Under the pieces are notes generated by a model. The model saw only the letters and a list, made by a program, of their open reading frames with translations. It was not told the DNA's origin and did no database searches. From Candidatus Mediterraneibacter excrementigallinarum (GTDB taxonomy: Bacteria; Bacillota; Clostridia; Lachnospirales; Lachnospiraceae): 48,681 nt of DNA. The DNA lies in the NCBI GenBank assembly GCA_019120075.1, contig DWVT01000234.1, positions 1-48,681 of the forward strand, given 5' to 3'. Shown here piece by piece: positions 24,779 through 32,958 of this stretch. Each line of letters opens with the position of its first letter. The stretch's first letter is position 1. Made by a program: the position numbers and the translations under genes.

Positions 24779-25465
24779 CTATCTGAAATAATCCAGTTTC
24801 TTTTCCAGCTGCCCCAGAAGGACAGTCAGAATGCCATTAAAGATCAGATAGTAGACTGCGGTGAAAAACAGGGGCCATATTGCTCCGGATATTCCCTGGG
24901 ACCCCTTCAGGAAAGCCTGGCCTGCCCAGATAATCTCTTGAAGAGCGATAATACGCGCCAGCGAGGTATCTTTCACAAGCGTGATGATCTCGTTGGACAT
25001 AGGAGGAACAATCCGCTTGATCATCTGGAGCAGAGTGACCTTAAAGAAAATCTGGCTCCTCGTCATGCCCAACACAAGACCTGCCTCCTCCTGGCCTTTC
25101 GGAACCCCCTGGATCCCCCCTCTGTAGATCTCAGAGAAATAACATGCATAGTTAAAGATAAACGCCACAGAAGCGGCAATAAAACGCCCCGACTCGCCGC
25201 CGCCCCAGATGGGGTTGTCCAGCACAAGTCCGGGGAAATAGTAAATGATCAGAAGCTGGATCATCAGGGGCGTTCCCCTGACGATCCATACAATGATCTT
25301 TGTCAGATAACTCAGAGGGCGGAACCGGGACATCGATCCGAAAGAAATAATGAGTCCCAGCGGCACAGCCCCCAGAAGTGTGACAAAAAACAGCTTCAGT
25401 GTCTGTATAAAACCAATGTTCAGCGATTGTATGACAACCGGAAATTGTTCAAGTATCAGTTCCAT
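24779..25465 (-). CDS. Polar amino-acid ABC transporter, permease
   Basis: HisM/GlnP-type inner membrane permease of 228 residues with about five membrane helices. The cytoplasmic EAA loop that docks the ATPase is visible as GVPKGQEEAGLVLGM. FIQTLKLFFVTLLGAVPLGL at the N-terminus and IVRGTPLMIQL in the middle are standard for the family. Only one permease gene is present, so the transporter probably uses a homodimer. It lies 26 bases after the binding-protein gene. Confidence 0.92.
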   Translation of the reverse strand: MELILEQFPVVIQSLNIGFIQTLKLFFVTLLGAVPLGLIISFGSMSRFRPLSYLTKIIVWIVRGTPLMIQLLIIYYFPGLVLDNPIWGGGESGRFIAASVAFIFNYACYFSEIYRGGIQGVPKGQEEAGLVLGMTRSQIFFKVTLLQMIKRIVPPMSNEIITLVKDTSLARIIALQEIIWAGQAFLKGSQGISGAIWPLFFTAVYYLIFNGILTVLLGQLEKKLDYFR

Positions 25466-25491
25466 TTCAAAGTTCCACCTGTTTTTTTCTC

Positions 25492-26331
25492 TTACTGCTC
25501 GATCAGGGCAGCCTGTACTTTATAAGTCTCCGCGCACTTCTGCATGGATCCGTCCGCGTAGCTTTCTGCGAAGAAATTGTTCAGTTCTTCCGCCAGATCA
25601 GATTCCTTGCGGAATCCAACGCCGTATTCCTCACTGTTGAGGCCGATCGTATACGTCAGATCTGCATAGCTGGTTCCCTCGCCTACCATCGCGGAAGCCA
25701 TAAGGGAATCGATCACAGCCGCATCACATGTACCGCCCTCAACTTCCATAAGGGCATCCGCCTGTGACGTCACAGGAGTATAATCCAGTCCAAGAGCACT
25801 GACCTGCTCCTCGCCGGCGCTTCCCGCCTCTACCGCGAAGCTGAGATCTGCAAGACTGTCTGTATCCTGGTACTGATCTGCAACATCAGCCGGCACGATC
25901 ACAACCTGAGCATTGTTCAGGTATGCGTTCGTACACTCCATTGCGCTTGTAACCTCGTCTGTAAGCGTCATACCGTTCCATACGCAGTCGATGGATTTTC
26001 CATCCAGCTCAAGCACCTTGTTGTCCCAGTCGATCTCCACAAACTCTGCTTCTACTCCAAGGCTCTCTGCAAACGCTTTCGCCATATCTGCATCGAATCC
26101 GATCCAGTCGCCGTTCTCGTCTTTATAGTCCATCGGCTCAAAGTTTGTGATACCGACCACGAGAGTACCTTTGTCCTTGACATACTGCATATCACTCTCT
26201 TCCCCCGCATCAGAAGCTCCGTCATCAGACGCAGCCGTCGTGTCTGTATCCGAACTGCCTGATCCGCATCCCGGCAGCATTGAAACCGCAAAAACAGCAC
26301 ACAATAAAATGCTTAATACTCTTCTTTTCAT
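25492..26331 (-). CDS. Polar amino-acid ABC transporter, substrate-binding lipoprotein
   Basis: Type II periplasmic binding protein (family 3), lipid-anchored outside the cell. The signal peptide runs MKRRVLSILLCAVFAVSMLPGC, with Cys22 as the lipobox residue. A Ser/Asp/Ala linker follows, then KGTLVVGITNFEPMDYKDE, IGFDADMAKAFAESLGV and WNGMTLTDE, the usual ligand-binding landmarks. The start at 26329-26331 is preceded by GGGAGGG; an in-frame upstream ATG would place the signal peptide internally. It is the first gene of the transporter operon. Confidence 0.92.
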   Translation of the reverse strand: MKRRVLSILLCAVFAVSMLPGCGSGSSDTDTTAASDDGASDAGEESDMQYVKDKGTLVVGITNFEPMDYKDENGDWIGFDADMAKAFAESLGVEAEFVEIDWDNKVLELDGKSIDCVWNGMTLTDEVTSAMECTNAYLNNAQVVIVPADVADQYQDTDSLADLSFAVEAGSAGEEQVSALGLDYTPVTSQADALMEVEGGTCDAAVIDSLMASAMVGEGTSYADLTYTIGLNSEEYGVGFRKESDLAEELNNFFAESYADGSMQKCAETYKVQAALIEQ

Positions 26332-26414
26332 AAATAATACCCTCCCGCTGCCGCTCAAAACGGCACTTTTTTTCTCTATCAATGAGTCACTGCACCACGA
26401 TAAAGTACCGTTGT

Positions 26415-26443
26415 ATTCTACCACAGGGGCATCCTTATGTCAA
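26415..26443 (-). promoter_or_regulatory. Sigma-A promoter of the amino-acid transporter operon
   Basis: Minus strand TTGACA (26438-26443), 17-base spacer, TAGAAT (26415-26420). It lies directly after the gene ending at 26468, with no clear terminator in between. Confidence 0.75.
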
Positions 26444-26467
26444 ATTATTTTGAAAAGTTGCTGTCTG

Positions 26468-27235
26468 TCAGGTATGGCTCCTGCGATGCTGTCTCTTCCA
26501 CTTCTCAAGCAGAAACGGGGTAGGCTCGATCTGGAGATTCTCCTTGATCTCATCGATCTCCCGCCTCATCTGGGCATTGACCTCCATGTATTCGTCATGT
26601 TTCGTGATAAGGATATGATACTCCTCCATCGACATATATTTATACGAAGCATACAGATAAGGCTTGAGAAGAGCTTTATCCTCACAGATCTGATAAGCCC
26701 GGTCATACATTTTAGCTGATTCCTGATAAAGGAAAAGGCGTCCGTAGGCCGCTCCCAGCCCGGCGTAGATCTTCCCGTAGAATTTTTCATCCACACTTTC
26801 ATCTTTCTCCTGATTCAGGATTGCCTGATACACAAGGATAGCCTCCTCGATCTCTCCGCTCTCAAGAAGGTTGTCTCCTTTATATTTCTGCCTTTCGATA
26901 TCTCTCTGATTCTTCAGATGCTCCAGCACATTCTGGATATGTATCATCTGAGGTTCCCGATAGATCTTAGACGCCTTCAGGATCGTCAGCACAAACTTCT
27001 CCACCGATCCCCTCAGCCGCAGTACATCCCGCAGACTGTCCGCCAGAGCCGGCATCCCTATCTCCTCCTCGATCCAGTTGCAGAGCTGCTCATTCATGAT
27101 CGTATAATCGATCAGATAAAGATTGTTGCACAGATAATAGCACAGCTCCTCGATCGTGAAGATCCTGCAGTGGATTCTTGTAATCTCGTAGGGATGTGTC
27201 GCGTGTTTATCATGACAAAGAATTAAATTTCCCAT
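26468..27235 (-). CDS. TPR-like protein of the Hsp70-like/solenoid operon
   Basis: Function unknown. A helical N-terminal region of about 110 residues (LCYYLCNNLYLIDYTIMNE, then LRLRGSVEKFVLTILKASKIY) precedes a TPR-like segment: KYKGDNLLESGEIEEAILVY pairs with IYAGLGAAYGRLFLYQESAK and MYDRAYQICEDKALLK. The C-terminus is charged. No signal or membrane segment, so it is cytosolic. Two ATGs adjoin; the second (27233-27235) is 5 bases from AGGAGG and is preferred. Its start lies inside the end of the Hsp70-like gene (26-base overlap), which points to coupled translation and joint function. A co-chaperone or adaptor role for the neighbour is inference. Confidence 0.6.
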   Translation of the reverse strand: MGNLILCHDKHATHPYEITRIHCRIFTIEELCYYLCNNLYLIDYTIMNEQLCNWIEEEIGMPALADSLRDVLRLRGSVEKFVLTILKASKIYREPQMIHIQNVLEHLKNQRDIERQKYKGDNLLESGEIEEAILVYQAILNQEKDESVDEKFYGKIYAGLGAAYGRLFLYQESAKMYDRAYQICEDKALLKPYLYASYKYMSMEEYHILITKHDEYMEVNAQMRREIDEIKENLQIEPTPFLLEKWKRQHRRSHT

Positions 27236-28493
27236 CATTGCCTCCTAAATGTATGATCTTCTCCTCCTGAAAATCAGTGGGAAGGAAAAAGTCGCCAAAT
27301 CCCACATCTTTCACTGTGATCTTGCAGGTTTTCTCATCCAGGAAAAGTGTTTCGATCTGAAGCCGCATGGAATATTCTGCCCGCTTCGGGAATTTATCAA
27401 GAGAGATCTTCTCCGTCTTCAGCGTCCCCTGTGTCAGAGATTCAATGTGGAACTCAATATCCTCCACATCCTCCATGATCACTTCCCACTGGTTATTGGA
27501 TTCGTACCAGTGGGCTCCCCAGGAAACGATGGGATACCACATCTCCTGCCCGTCCACACGCATGTTCACCGTGATCTGATCCGTCAGCTTGTCCTCTGAG
27601 AGATAGACCGGATTTTCAATATGCATGTAGAGCTTTCTGTAGGCAGTATAGCAGGCTCCCTTGCTGTACAGATTGTTTCCAATGAACGCTCTCCGCCCGT
27701 TGCAGAGCACCCGGAGCGCTTTTGGATACCAGTTGTTCTCAAACCCTTCACCTGTCAGAAAGACCGAGGAGACGATCCTCTTGTCAAAAACGCTCTCTAT
27801 AAATCTGCAGAACATGGTATCGGCTTCTTTCGCCTTGTCCTCATTCAGCACCGGATAGACCATGGCAAGCTCTTTCATATGTGCGCTGGCCACCTCGTCC
27901 ACCGTCACAAAAGTGGTCTTCCCGCCGCCGAGCCCCGGCTTGAGCCGGCGAAGCATATAAGCCTTGATCTCATTTCTGTCACAGCAGAACAGCGCGGCGT
28001 CATACTGCCACAGTTCTTTCGGCTGATAAAACAGATAATTGCAGAAGCTTTCCTTGTAATCCTGTATGAAAATATGTCTTTTATCAATATTCATCCTCAC
28101 CGCAATGCCGCGCAGCATCTGCGCCAGTTCCTCAGTCAGCGTCGGAACACTGAAGACGATCCCGTCGATCTGCGGGAACGGCTGGAGCGACATCTGAATA
28201 AACTGGGAGAGAAGCCATACAGCGTCATAGGTCTCCTCGCCGAACTCGATCTTGTCTCCGGCCAGGCTTCTGCTGAGAAGTCTTGTGACTGTAAATCCCT
28301 CCTTGATGGAGACCAGCCTTTTCGCCTCTTTACCGTAAGCCCATGTATCACGCAGTTTTCCGATGATCAGCGGGATCTGGTAGTTGTCTGAATCCACCTC
28401 CAGTGTTTCCGGCTCCATCTGCTGATCATTGTAGTAGCTGATCTGGCACGTCTTTTCATTTATTTCGTATCCTATAATATTGCCCTGTCCCAT
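27210..28493 (-). CDS. Divergent Hsp70/actin-like protein (DUF5716-like)
   Basis: The 427 residues follow the order of an Hsp70. IIGYEINEKTCQISYY (6-21) lies at the first phosphate loop, IVFSVPTLTEELAQMLRGIA (112-131) resembles the conserved TVPAYF block, YDAALFCCDRNEIKAYML (164-181) lies at phosphate 2, and VFLTGEGFENNW then NNLYSKGACYTAY (244-285) resemble the adenosine motif. The C-terminal part (291-427) is beta-rich, and the stretch LQIETLFLDEKTCKITVKD resembles the Hsp70 substrate-binding beta domain. The DxGGGT loop is not kept, so ATP hydrolysis is doubtful. I recall the family as DUF5716. GGAGGG precedes the ATG, next to the upstream stop. Confidence 0.65.
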   Translation of the reverse strand: MGQGNIIGYEINEKTCQISYYNDQQMEPETLEVDSDNYQIPLIIGKLRDTWAYGKEAKRLVSIKEGFTVTRLLSRSLAGDKIEFGEETYDAVWLLSQFIQMSLQPFPQIDGIVFSVPTLTEELAQMLRGIAVRMNIDKRHIFIQDYKESFCNYLFYQPKELWQYDAALFCCDRNEIKAYMLRRLKPGLGGGKTTFVTVDEVASAHMKELAMVYPVLNEDKAKEADTMFCRFIESVFDKRIVSSVFLTGEGFENNWYPKALRVLCNGRRAFIGNNLYSKGACYTAYRKLYMHIENPVYLSEDKLTDQITVNMRVDGQEMWYPIVSWGAHWYESNNQWEVIMEDVEDIEFHIESLTQGTLKTEKISLDKFPKRAEYSMRLQIETLFLDEKTCKITVKDVGFGDFFLPTDFQEEKIIHLGGNDGKFNSLS

Positions 28494-28508
28494 GGAAAGG
28501 CACCCTCC

Positions 28509-31500
28509 TTAATACTGTTCAAACATATGCGCGGCGACCGCGTCCTCCAGCGCATAGGATTTCATCTTTCTCTCCCTCTCCCTCTCATCGGTTTCAAGAA
28601 GGATATCATTGAGCCTTCCGTATCTGCCCTGTTCGCCCGGCGTTGTCTCCCTCACGCAGGTTTCCTTGTCGCTGCGGTAAGAATTGCCGTCTATGGTCTC
28701 CTTGAAATAATATTTCAGCTTTTCATTTGCAAACAGCACAAACTTCTTCACATACAGATTCTCATACATGGGCGTGAGCACCTCTGTGGAATAATCCACC
28801 GGCTCTCTCCCGCCTTTCTGGAGCTGATAATAAAGCATGACCCTGCTGCCTTTCTGCCCCTTGTATTCGATCAGGACCTTGTCCCAGAGCTGCAGTTCGA
28901 TCAGCCAGTCTTTCTCATATGCAAGGAAGAACGGAAAATAGATCTGTTTTCCGCACAGCTCCTGAAGGAACTTCTTCAGCGTCTTGCGTGTCTGTGAATT
29001 ATATTCCCTTGTTGAATAATATTTCAGCACCGCGAGCTTGCAGATATCAATTGTTGTCTCACCCTTCTCATATTCCTTGCATATGATATCTATCACACTC
29101 TTTCCGATCCGCCGCTCTTCTACCACATACTCTCTCGAGACATATGCAAGATAGGCCTGCTGCAGCCGGAAATACGCCCCCTCCTCATAATATTCTTCGA
29201 AGATCGGGGCCTCCTGGAACAGCTCTTCTGAAAAAAGCATCTGTGTCAGGATCCTCTCTGCAAGTTTATGGGTATGCACTTCATAGTCCCGGGCCTCTCT
29301 CCAGAGCTGTTTCATATCCAGCGTGGCGCCGCAGTAGTAATTGGCCAGATAAGTCAGGATCACTTTGTCATACTGATGCTTTTTAAAGAGATCGAAACAG
29401 ACATAGGTCAGGAAGTCGTCATTTTCATAATTATTCTCTCTGATATTCTTGCTGCAGAGACTGAAGATCTCTTCCTCCGGGAAGTTCTCCAGTCCTTTCT
29501 CCTTCACGACCTCAAGGGTCAGTTCCTCCGTCTCTTCCTCACGTCGATTCCGCATAAGTCCATTCAGATATTTCCTGCACATATCCATGTATCTGAGCTC
29601 ATAGAACAGGCGCTTGCTCTCGTATGGGATAGAATCCGTATAGTGTCTTCCGTCTTTTGCCTCCCACACAAGCCGGTCCGTCTTTGAATACAGGAATACT
29701 CTCGCCCCGTTTTCAAGATAGGGTGCCTTCTGGGTGATCCTGCCGTCCTCTGCAATGACATGGACATACTTCATATTTGGAACTTTCGTGGTGATCCAGT
29801 ATGAGTGGCAGATATCATAAAGAGCCTTCACCCGTTCTGTATTCATGGAGGATTCCACGATGAACCTTTTGTAGATGATCCTGAGCTGTTCATCAATATT
29901 CCTGCGTTCAAGCTGGTTCCATGCAAACGCTTCCATCTCGTCGCGATAATGCGCATAGATCTCACTGGACTCATCCTCATACGTGATCAGATTAGAATAG
30001 AGAAACGCGCACTTGTGATAATCCAGCGTATTTCCATGCATAAAATACAGATATACCGAGCGCGGCAGTGCCTTATGGAACTGTTCCGGCCGTGCCGCCG
30101 CCATATAATACTCATAGAGCTGAGCAATCTTGAGTTCGGATTCCACTGCTTTTTCATACCATTTGAAATAACGGCTGTCCATGCAGTTCCCCTTGATCAG
30201 GAGCGTACAGATCGCTGTGAGGATCATAGACTCCTCGTACATATCATAAGCCATCTCAAGCACTTTATAGAGATGCGGATCAAACGTCTTCATCTGGCTT
30301 GCAAGGTTCGCCGTATAAAGTGCCAGCTCCTTTGTCATTAATTTATGCTTCGCTGCAAAGAGAAGCACTCTTACTTCAAATTTCCCCAGTTTTTTCAGGG
30401 AAGAACTCCTCTCCCGGAAACAGCGGAATGCCTGCATATAGAACCAGACACTGTGGGAACGCTCCTCATAAAACTGCTGTTCCAGCACCCTCAGTCTCTC
30501 ACTGTAGATCTTATACTCCGAGTCCACCTCCACCAGCATGCAGAGGATCAGCCAGCTGTCCGGATGCTTCATAAAAGATCTTGACAGTTCCTCCGCAACT
30601 CTGCGCTGTCCGATCGTGTCATTGCTCAAAAGTGTCGTAAGATAAAGGTAATACGAGCTGAGCTCCACATCTTTTCCAATGGCAAAACGGTTATAATTAT
30701 AGGATTCCAGAATCCACTTTGCATCCTCCATCCTGCCTCCGATCAGACAGATATGCGCATTGACCAGAAGGTAGATCTCGTTCTTTGGATCCGCATCCCG
30801 CAGACGGGTGATTCTCCTGACTGCATCCTCTGTCCAGGAGGCAAGATCCTGCCGTCCGCTCTCATAATTCAGATATCCTTTTACGATTCCCGCAAATTCC
30901 AGTTCACGTTCCCGGCGTTCCTCATCCCGCTTTACATTTTTTTCCACAACGATCTCATAGGTAAGTGTCTCATACGGACTCTCCAGTATCACGCGTCCGA
31001 AATTGCTTCCCGAGTGGAGATTTTCTGTTGTGATAAAATATTCCAGCCGGTAAGAATTGCCGATAAATTCTTCTGTGGTAATATGCGTGTGCTCCACATA
31101 GAGGAAATCCCCCTCTGTTCTCACATCGATCTCAAGATATCCCCATGTGTTCTTCTTGATCGTAAAGGTTTCCTTGCGCGCTTCCGTAAGAGACATGAAA
31201 GCCCTGCTCTCTTCCTCCAGCGTCAGAAAGATTTTTTCCTTCTGTTTGCATCCCACAAGGAACTCTTCCAGTCCGTGCTGATCCAGCTCCCATTTGCGCA
31301 TATTGTCATAAAGGGCCTGGATCCGGATATCTTCATATTTTAATATCTCATAGAAATCTCTGGACCGGAACAGCTTTTCCGCCTCCGCGGCGTCCCGGAA
31401 AGCTAGTTTCTTAAAATCTTCCAGGCTCTGTACCTTTCCGTAATGAGTCATGACAAACGGCTTCTCTATGATTGCAGTGAAAGCGATATCAAACTCCCCT

Positions 31501-31811
31501 CCATTGCACACGATAGTAAATTTTCCGTGTTCCACATGCCCGGGCACAAGCCCTCTCCCGTCATATGTATAATAGATATTCACGGGATTGCCGTCAAAGC
31601 CCTCCTCCTGACACTGAACACGGTAAGAGGACGGATAGACAAGACCTCTTATCGTACCCTCCCCCTGATTCTGAAGAGAAAAACTTCCTTTATATTCCTC
31701 CCCCTCGCCCACGCGCATGATGATATGGGTCTCCGGAAAGATGATTTCCGGCTGGGGGATATGAAAATCTCCTTTTGCAAAACGTTTGATCTTATTTTTC
31801 AAATCGGTCAC
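28509..31811 (-). CDS. Giant solenoid protein (DUF5717-like)
   Basis: 1100 residues, no signal peptide and no membrane segment, function unknown. After the opening LKNKIKRFAKGDF come two beta-rich domains, about 25-115 and 210-295, both with a G..F-x-L..N..G-x-I pattern like Ig folds. The rest (about 300-1090) is helical, with aromatic-rich repeats of 35-40 residues resembling TPR/SEL1 solenoids. I recall such proteins as DUF5717 in Lachnospiraceae. The start is GTG (31809-31811); a stop codon TAG precedes it in frame, and no good ribosome binding site is seen. It is the first gene of the operon, 15 bases before the Hsp70-like gene. Confidence 0.65.
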   Translation of the reverse strand: MTDLKNKIKRFAKGDFHIPQPEIIFPETHIIMRVGEGEEYKGSFSLQNQGEGTIRGLVYPSSYRVQCQEEGFDGNPVNIYYTYDGRGLVPGHVEHGKFTIVCNGGEFDIAFTAIIEKPFVMTHYGKVQSLEDFKKLAFRDAAEAEKLFRSRDFYEILKYEDIRIQALYDNMRKWELDQHGLEEFLVGCKQKEKIFLTLEEESRAFMSLTEARKETFTIKKNTWGYLEIDVRTEGDFLYVEHTHITTEEFIGNSYRLEYFITTENLHSGSNFGRVILESPYETLTYEIVVEKNVKRDEERRERELEFAGIVKGYLNYESGRQDLASWTEDAVRRITRLRDADPKNEIYLLVNAHICLIGGRMEDAKWILESYNYNRFAIGKDVELSSYYLYLTTLLSNDTIGQRRVAEELSRSFMKHPDSWLILCMLVEVDSEYKIYSERLRVLEQQFYEERSHSVWFYMQAFRCFRERSSSLKKLGKFEVRVLLFAAKHKLMTKELALYTANLASQMKTFDPHLYKVLEMAYDMYEESMILTAICTLLIKGNCMDSRYFKWYEKAVESELKIAQLYEYYMAAARPEQFHKALPRSVYLYFMHGNTLDYHKCAFLYSNLITYEDESSEIYAHYRDEMEAFAWNQLERRNIDEQLRIIYKRFIVESSMNTERVKALYDICHSYWITTKVPNMKYVHVIAEDGRITQKAPYLENGARVFLYSKTDRLVWEAKDGRHYTDSIPYESKRLFYELRYMDMCRKYLNGLMRNRREEETEELTLEVVKEKGLENFPEEEIFSLCSKNIRENNYENDDFLTYVCFDLFKKHQYDKVILTYLANYYCGATLDMKQLWREARDYEVHTHKLAERILTQMLFSEELFQEAPIFEEYYEEGAYFRLQQAYLAYVSREYVVEERRIGKSVIDIICKEYEKGETTIDICKLAVLKYYSTREYNSQTRKTLKKFLQELCGKQIYFPFFLAYEKDWLIELQLWDKVLIEYKGQKGSRVMLYYQLQKGGREPVDYSTEVLTPMYENLYVKKFVLFANEKLKYYFKETIDGNSYRSDKETCVRETTPGEQGRYGRLNDILLETDERERERKMKSYALEDAVAAHMFEQY

Positions 31812-31860
31812 CTACTCATAATACTTTTCCCTGCCAGAAGGCAAAAGAACGCTACTATGA

Positions 31861-31890
31861 ATTATAGCATCATTGAACAGTATCTGGCAA
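31861..31890 (-). promoter_or_regulatory. Sigma-A promoter of the solenoid/Hsp70-like/TPR operon
   Basis: Minus strand TTGCCA (31885-31890), 18-base spacer, TATAAT (31861-31866). The leader is about 45 bases. Confidence 0.65.
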
Positions 31891-31978
31891 TGGGAGAATA
31901 TAAGAATTTATTTTCACATTGCATACATGCATACCATACTGTTTCAAATCTGATTTTCTTCATTTTTGCAAATATATA

Positions 31979-32007
31979 TTGACATTTTATATTATACAAA
32001 ATATAAT
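31979..32007 (+). promoter_or_regulatory. Consensus sigma-A promoter of the padR operon
   Basis: TTGACA (31979-31984), 17-base spacer, TATAAT (32002-32007): both hexamers match consensus exactly. A strong promoter like this is expected to need a repressor. Confidence 0.85.
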
Positions 32008-32044
32008 ATACGTATAAAGTACATATATAAAATTGCAATATATG
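31988..32044. promoter_or_regulatory. Two palindromes at the padR promoter, likely PadR operators
   Basis: TATATTATA (31988-31996) and TATAATATA (32002-32010) are perfect 9-base arms over the spacer and -10. CATATAT (32022-32028) and ATATATG (32038-32044) are perfect 7-base arms downstream. Autorepression by the PadR protein encoded next is the natural reading. Confidence 0.6.
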
Positions 32045-32060
32045 AGAAAGGACTGATTAT

Positions 32061-32381
32061 ATGGCTTTTCCGCTGACTGCTCCACTTCTGGACTTTCTTG
32101 TGCTATCTGTCATCACAGAAGGCGACGCCTACGGTTATCAGATCAGCCAGATTGTCAAACGTGTGGCGCCCATGAAAGACTCTGCGCTCTACCCCGTTCT
32201 GAAACGTCTGCAGGAACACGGCTATGTGGATACTTATGACAGACAGTATCAGGGACGCAACAGAAAATATTATCGGATCACCGATGCAGGCCGTACCCGT
32301 CAGACAGATCTGCTGAAGGAGTGGAATGAGTACAAATTCATTATTGACGATATCGTAAAGGGAGGGATTTCAGATGACTAA
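32061..32381 (+). CDS. PadR-family transcriptional regulator
   Basis: Winged-helix repressor of 106 residues. It opens with TAPLLDFLVLSVITEGDAYGYQI and continues with SALYPVLKRLQEHGYV, both hallmarks of PadR, and ends in a short dimerisation helix. Such short PadR proteins commonly sit at the head of operons with DUF1700 and DUF4097 partners, exactly the arrangement here, and respond to envelope stress or unknown ligands. Palindromes over its own promoter suggest autorepression. AAAGGA precedes the ATG, and its end overlaps the next gene by 8 bases. Confidence 0.92.
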   Translation: MAFPLTAPLLDFLVLSVITEGDAYGYQISQIVKRVAPMKDSALYPVLKRLQEHGYVDTYDRQYQGRNRKYYRITDAGRTRQTDLLKEWNEYKFIIDDIVKGGISDD

Positions 32382-32958
32382 AACTGAATACATGAAGGTT
32401 CTTTCAAAAAAACTCCGCCGGCTTCCAAAGGAGGATTACGAAAGAGCTGTCGAATATTTTGAAGAATATTTCGCGGATGCCGGTCCGGAAAATGAACAGA
32501 AAGCGATCGAAGATCTTGGAACCCCGGAGGAAGCGGCGCGGGAACTGATCATGGATCTCGCAGAAGAGAATGCAGATAAGCCGCCCAAAACCGTAAAGCG
32601 TGGGATGAGAGCCATCTGGATCGGAATCCTGGGAATCTGCGCGGCGCCGATCGCGCTTCCCCTTGCACTGGTCTTTATCATATTGATCGCATGTGCCTTT
32701 CTTGTTGTTTTCTGTGTCCTGCTCTGCATCGTCATCGCAGGCGTATCCGTTGCGGCCGGAGGGATCATCAGCGCCATTGCAGGCGCGGCTGTACTGTTTC
32801 AGTCTTTTGCCGACGGACTCTGCAATCTCGGATTTGGGCTGGGCTGCTTCGGGGCGGGACTGCTCTTTACCTACGGTTCGGTCCTGCTGTTCGGATGGAC
32901 AGTAAGAAAACTGTCTGTATTTCTCGGACAGATCACGAAAGGAGGAAGAAAGAAATGA
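32374..32958 (+). CDS. DUF1700 (HAAS) membrane protein
   Basis: A cytosolic helical HAAS-type head (residues 1-65: MTKTEYMKVLSKKLRRLP, YEEYFADAG-like motif, EDLGTPEEAARELIMD) is followed by about three hydrophobic segments (82-170) and a basic tail. The head is thought to act with PadR partners in signal transmission. The gene overlaps padR by 8 bases and the next gene by 4 (ATGA), so all three are coupled. 194 residues is usual for the family. Ligand or stress sensed is unknown. Confidence 0.88.
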   Translation: MTKTEYMKVLSKKLRRLPKEDYERAVEYFEEYFADAGPENEQKAIEDLGTPEEAARELIMDLAEENADKPPKTVKRGMRAIWIGILGICAAPIALPLALVFIILIACAFLVVFCVLLCIVIAGVSVAAGGIISAIAGAAVLFQSFADGLCNLGFGLGCFGAGLLFTYGSVLLFGWTVRKLSVFLGQITKGGRKK

